Shown: in pieces, positions 61,514 to 64,000 of the stretch
Position numbering within the stretch: the first letter of the stretch is position 1
Layout: each line of letters begins with the position of its first letter
Assembly: GCF_900637305.1 (NCBI RefSeq)
Contig: NZ_LR134365.1
Span: 1,476,001 to 1,540,000 of the forward strand
Length of the DNA stretch: 64,000 nt
Source of the DNA: Cardiobacterium hominis
GTDB taxonomy: Bacteria; Pseudomonadota; Gammaproteobacteria; Cardiobacteriales; Cardiobacteriaceae
Direction: 5' to 3'
Translations under genes and position numbers: made by a program
The notes under the pieces: model-generated
What the model was told of the DNA's origin: nothing
The model's database searches: none
The model's input: only the letters and a program-made list of their open reading frames with translations

Positions 61514-61539
61514 ATAAAACGCACCGCTTGGGCGGTGCG
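61514..61539 (-). terminator. Terminator of pyrD
   Basis: On the minus strand an 8-bp CGCACCGC/GCGGTGCG stem with a CCAA loop is followed by TTTTATT. It isolates pyrD from the moxR operon. Confidence 0.88.
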
Positions 61540-61604
61540 AACATGACAGAAATATTAACAAAAAATGCGCGCCGCCAACGCTGAAAAAGCAGGCGGCAGG
61601 GCGT

Positions 61605-62612
61605 TTACGCCTGATCCAAATGACGCAGACAATCGCGGACAAGTTGCGGCCCGCGATAAATAAGACCGCTGTAGATTTGCACCAAGTCGGCGCCCGCGTC
61701 CAGCTTCGCCTGCATATCGGCAGCACGCATCACGCCGCCCGCGGCAATCAGCGCCATCTGCGGCAAGTGCGCACGGATTTTTTTGACAATAGCGGTGCTC
61801 GCCGCAGTCAGCGGTGCGCCGGAGAGGCCGCCCTGTTCGCCGCCGTAGCGGTGGCTGGCAACCGCGCTTTTATCGAGGGTGGTGTTGGTGGCGATGATGC
61901 CGTCCATGTTGGCCTCGGCAATGGTGTCGAGGGTGGCGTAGAGTGCGGCGTCGTCGAGATCGGGCGCGATTTTGACCACTACTGGCACGCGGCGCGCCGT
62001 TTCATCAGCAAGGCGCTGTTGCTCGGCCTTGATGCCCGCGAGCAGGTCGCGCAGCGCCGCGCCGTGTTGCAGGTCGCGCAGCCCGGCGGTGTTGGGCGAA
62101 GAAATATTGATGGCGAGATAGTCGGCGTGCGCCCAGGCTTTTTGCAGGCCGATGCGGTAATCATCCAGCGCGGCTTCGTTCGGCGTGTCCTTGTTTTTGC
62201 CCAGGTTGATGCCAAGCAGCGCGCGTGGTTTAGGCGTGGTAGCGAGACGGGCGGTCAAGGCGTCAATGCCGAGATTGTTAAAACCCATGCGGTTGATGAT
62301 GGCCTCATGTTCGGGCAGGCGGAACAGACGCGGGCGCGGGTTGCCCGGCTGCGGACGTGGGGTGACGGTACCGACCTCGATGAAACCAAAACCGGCGCGG
62401 TCAAACGCGCTGACGGCAACACCGTTTTTATCGAGGCCTGCAGCCAGACCCAAACGATTTGGGAAGGTCAGCCCCATCAGTTCAACGGGTTTGCCGCCCG
62501 TGCCGCGCGGCATGAAGACGGGCATACGCGCCAGCAGGGCAAGGGTGCGGTTGTGCGCGCGCTCGGGGTCAAGACGAAAAAGGAGGGGGCGGAGGTAGTC
62601 GTAGGGGTTCAT
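61605..62612 (-). CDS. pyrD: Dihydroorotate dehydrogenase (quinone), class 2
   Basis: 335 residues (E. coli 336). A membrane-associated flavoenzyme oxidising dihydroorotate with quinone in pyrimidine synthesis. The N-terminal amphipathic helix (YDYLRPLLFRLDPERAHN) marks class 2; GLAAGLDKNG, EVGTVTPRPQPGNPRPRLFRL, INISSPNTAGLRDLQ with the catalytic serine and IAAGGVMRAADMQAKLDAGADLVQIYSGLIY (in parts) follow. Monocistronic. Confidence 0.97.
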   Translation of the reverse strand: MNPYDYLRPLLFRLDPERAHNRTLALLARMPVFMPRGTGGKPVELMGLTFPNRLGLAAGLDKNGVAVSAFDRAGFGFIEVGTVTPRPQPGNPRPRLFRLPEHEAIINRMGFNNLGIDALTARLATTPKPRALLGINLGKNKDTPNEAALDDYRIGLQKAWAHADYLAINISSPNTAGLRDLQHGAALRDLLAGIKAEQQRLADETARRVPVVVKIAPDLDDAALYATLDTIAEANMDGIIATNTTLDKSAVASHRYGGEQGGLSGAPLTAASTAIVKKIRAHLPQMALIAAGGVMRAADMQAKLDAGADLVQIYSGLIYRGPQLVRDCLRHLDQA

Positions 62613-62690
62613 GGGGTTCCTTTTACAGGTATCGTAGTGTCGTAGGTTGAGTTAAGAGCTGCTTACAACCGTCCTAACTATTTGAAAATA

Positions 62691-62747
62691 CGGGGTGCGG
62701 CAGGGTAAAGGGAATATTTCCACAAGCTACTATCCTGCCGTGCCCCG
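62691..62747 (-). terminator. Terminator-like long hairpin of the amino-acid binding protein gene
   Basis: A 14-bp arm CGGGGCACGGCAGG pairs with CCTGCCGCACCCCG (one G-U type difference) around a 29-base loop, followed on the minus strand by TATTTTC. Confidence 0.7.
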
Positions 62748-62760
62748 AACACTACTTACC

Positions 62761-63771
62761 TTAGCGCAGCGGCGGTGCGAACATGATGCCGCCTTGGTTC
62801 CAGAGGCGGTTCAGGCCGCGTTCGATGTTGAGCGGCGAGTCTTTGCCGACGTTACGGTCGTAGGCTTCGCCATAGTTGCCGACGTGTTTGATGATTTTTG
62901 CGCAAAAGTCCGCGCCAACCCCCAGCTTGTCCGCGCCGTTCGCTTCAAGGCCGAGCAGGCGGCGAATGTTCGGGTTGTCGCTTTTTTTCATCTCTTCCAG
63001 ATTGGCCTTGCTGACGCCGTATTCTTCGGCATTGACCATGCAGAAATGCGTCCAGGCGGCGAGGTCTTTGAAGCCCGGGTCTTCCTGGCGCACCAGCGGG
63101 CCAAGCGGCTCTTTGGAGATGACTTCCGGCAGGATGATGTGGTCGTCCGGTTTGGCGAGCAGTTTGCGCTGCACGTACAGGCCGGAGACGTCGGAAGAAT
63201 AGGCGTCGCAACGCCCGGCATCGTAAGCGGATTTCACTTCTTCGGATTTTTCGAAAATGACCGGCTTGTATTCCATGCCGTTTGATTTGAAGTAATCCGC
63301 CATGTTGGTTTCGGTACTGGTGCCGGTGTTGGTACAGATGGAGGCGCCGGAGAGCTCTTTGACGCTCTTGATGCCAAGATCTTTGCGCACCATGAAGCCT
63401 TGACCGTCGTAGTAATTCACGCCGATGAAATCGAACGGCATATCAACGTCGCGCGAGGTCGTCCAAGTGGTGACGCGCGCCAGTACGTCAATTTCACCGG
63501 ATTGCAGTACGGTAAAGCGCTCTTTTGACGAGGTTGGGCGGAAGCTGACTTTTTCCGGATCGTCAAAAATGGCGGAGGCCAACGCGCGACAGTAATCCAC
63601 GTCCAGCCCCGTCCAGCGGCCACTGTCATCAGCGACGGAAAAACCGGCTAGCGCTTGCGTGACGCCGCAGCGTAGTTCGCCGCGTTTTTTGACATCGTCC
63701 AATGTGTCGGCCTGCGTGGTTTGCACCAAGGTGGCCAGACCAAGAGCGGTAAAAAGCAGTGATTTTTTCAT
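62761..63771 (-). CDS. Periplasmic L-amino-acid binding protein (AapJ type)
   Basis: 336 residues. Signal peptide LLFTALGLATLVQTTQA, then a family 3 solute-binding protein: LRCGVTQALAGFSVADDSGRWTGLDVDYCRALA, FTVLQSGEIDVLARVTTWT, ICTNTGTSTETNMADYF and YSSDVSGLY are landmarks of the AapJ/BztA general amino-acid binders. It delivers amino acids to an ABC transporter. No permease or ATPase gene lies within the window, unlike typical aapJQMP operons. The start at 63771 is chosen for the signal peptide. Confidence 0.9.
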   Translation of the reverse strand: MKKSLLFTALGLATLVQTTQADTLDDVKKRGELRCGVTQALAGFSVADDSGRWTGLDVDYCRALASAIFDDPEKVSFRPTSSKERFTVLQSGEIDVLARVTTWTTSRDVDMPFDFIGVNYYDGQGFMVRKDLGIKSVKELSGASICTNTGTSTETNMADYFKSNGMEYKPVIFEKSEEVKSAYDAGRCDAYSSDVSGLYVQRKLLAKPDDHIILPEVISKEPLGPLVRQEDPGFKDLAAWTHFCMVNAEEYGVSKANLEEMKKSDNPNIRRLLGLEANGADKLGVGADFCAKIIKHVGNYGEAYDRNVGKDSPLNIERGLNRLWNQGGIMFAPPLR

Positions 63772-63854
63772 GATGTTCTCGCAATATGTTGAAAGGAAGG
63801 TCGATTGTGCCATGCTTGCCGGAGTGGCGGGATAGCGCTTGGTTATGCCTATAT

Positions 63855-64000
63855 TCAAGTTTCGTCAGGCCACTCAATATCAGCAAGTAACGGCGCCAGT
63901 TCGCCAGCCTGATGCATCTCGGTGATGATGTCGCAACCGCCGATCAGTTCGCCCTTGACCCATAACTGCGGGAAAGTCGGCCAGTTGGCGTATTTCGGCA
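63855..64000 (-). CDS. grxD: Monothiol glutaredoxin, 3' part only
   Basis: Only the last 48 codons are inside the window. [21 protein letters not shown] and the TEMHQAGEL tail match the C-terminal half of GrxD (E. coli [19 protein letters not shown]). GrxD binds and transfers [2Fe-2S] clusters, often with BolA. The CGFS active site lies beyond the right edge, so the start and active site cannot be checked. Confidence 0.93.
   Translation of the reverse strand, partial: PKYANWPTFPQLWVKGELIGGCDIITEMHQAGELAPLLADIEWPDET

Overview
The window is a dense, roughly 60 % GC chromosomal segment of a gammaproteobacterium. The gene set (ZapD, SecB, dusB-fis, a complete FrdABCD, class 2 PyrD, TruC, several genes close to Neisseria-type families) and the GC content fit the Cardiobacteriaceae, with Cardiobacterium as best guess. 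That assignment is an inference from gene families, because no rRNA gene is present. I found no rRNA, tRNA or CRISPR array.

Layout. 1-9.2 kb: pgpA (partial), zapD, a ribonuclease E whose reading frame runs on into a complete transaldolase, and purL. 9.2-15.8 kb: sotB, a small membrane protein, a secreted oligopeptidase B, an IS5-type relic, gpsA-secB, a glutaredoxin-like gene and truC. 16-22.9 kb: frdABCD, a haem-type TonB receptor and terC. 23.1-25.8 kb: an AT-rich island with a periplasmic C39 peptidase, a small membrane protein, a Sec-exported precursor carrying a double-glycine-like leader (frameshifted by a 16-bp tandem duplication) and an outer-membrane barrel. These follow a promoter with an A10 tract in its spacer. 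25.8-34.5 kb: ldh, yicC/rph, a DUF2726 gene, a head-to-head pair of truncated pirin and LysR genes, hemN, a Firmicutes-like lipoate ligase and a TM2 protein. 34.5-42.3 kb: a DUF192 gene without a clear start, dusB-fis, aroQ-accB-accC-prmA, and a DsbD with two N-terminal domains. 42.4-49.2 kb: fxsA-pncB, nadE (split from pncB by a miniature transposable element), a SorC regulator, a MATE pump and a TbpB-like surface lipoprotein. 49.3-57.5 kb: a suf operon (regulator, B, C, D, S, U, T) with three accessory genes lodged between sufB and sufC, bounded by copies of a TACATAC-N17-GTATGTA repeat. 57.6-64 kb: a TgpA/DUF58/MoxR operon, pyrD, an amino-acid binding protein and grxD (partial).

Physiology implied: a facultative or fermentative organism with fumarate respiration (frd), lactate production (ldh), anaerobic haem synthesis (hemN), haem uptake, NAD salvage (pncB, nadE), lipoate scavenging and SUF iron-sulfur assembly. 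Intergenic space is crowded with one family of non-autonomous elements (TIR GGCGTGTTGACAATT, TAG target) and with a second GTAGGGTGGGG palindrome family. The strongest unusual items are the RNase E-transaldolase fusion, the C39/double-glycine export locus, the cassette-like insertion in suf, and the duplicated DsbD domain.
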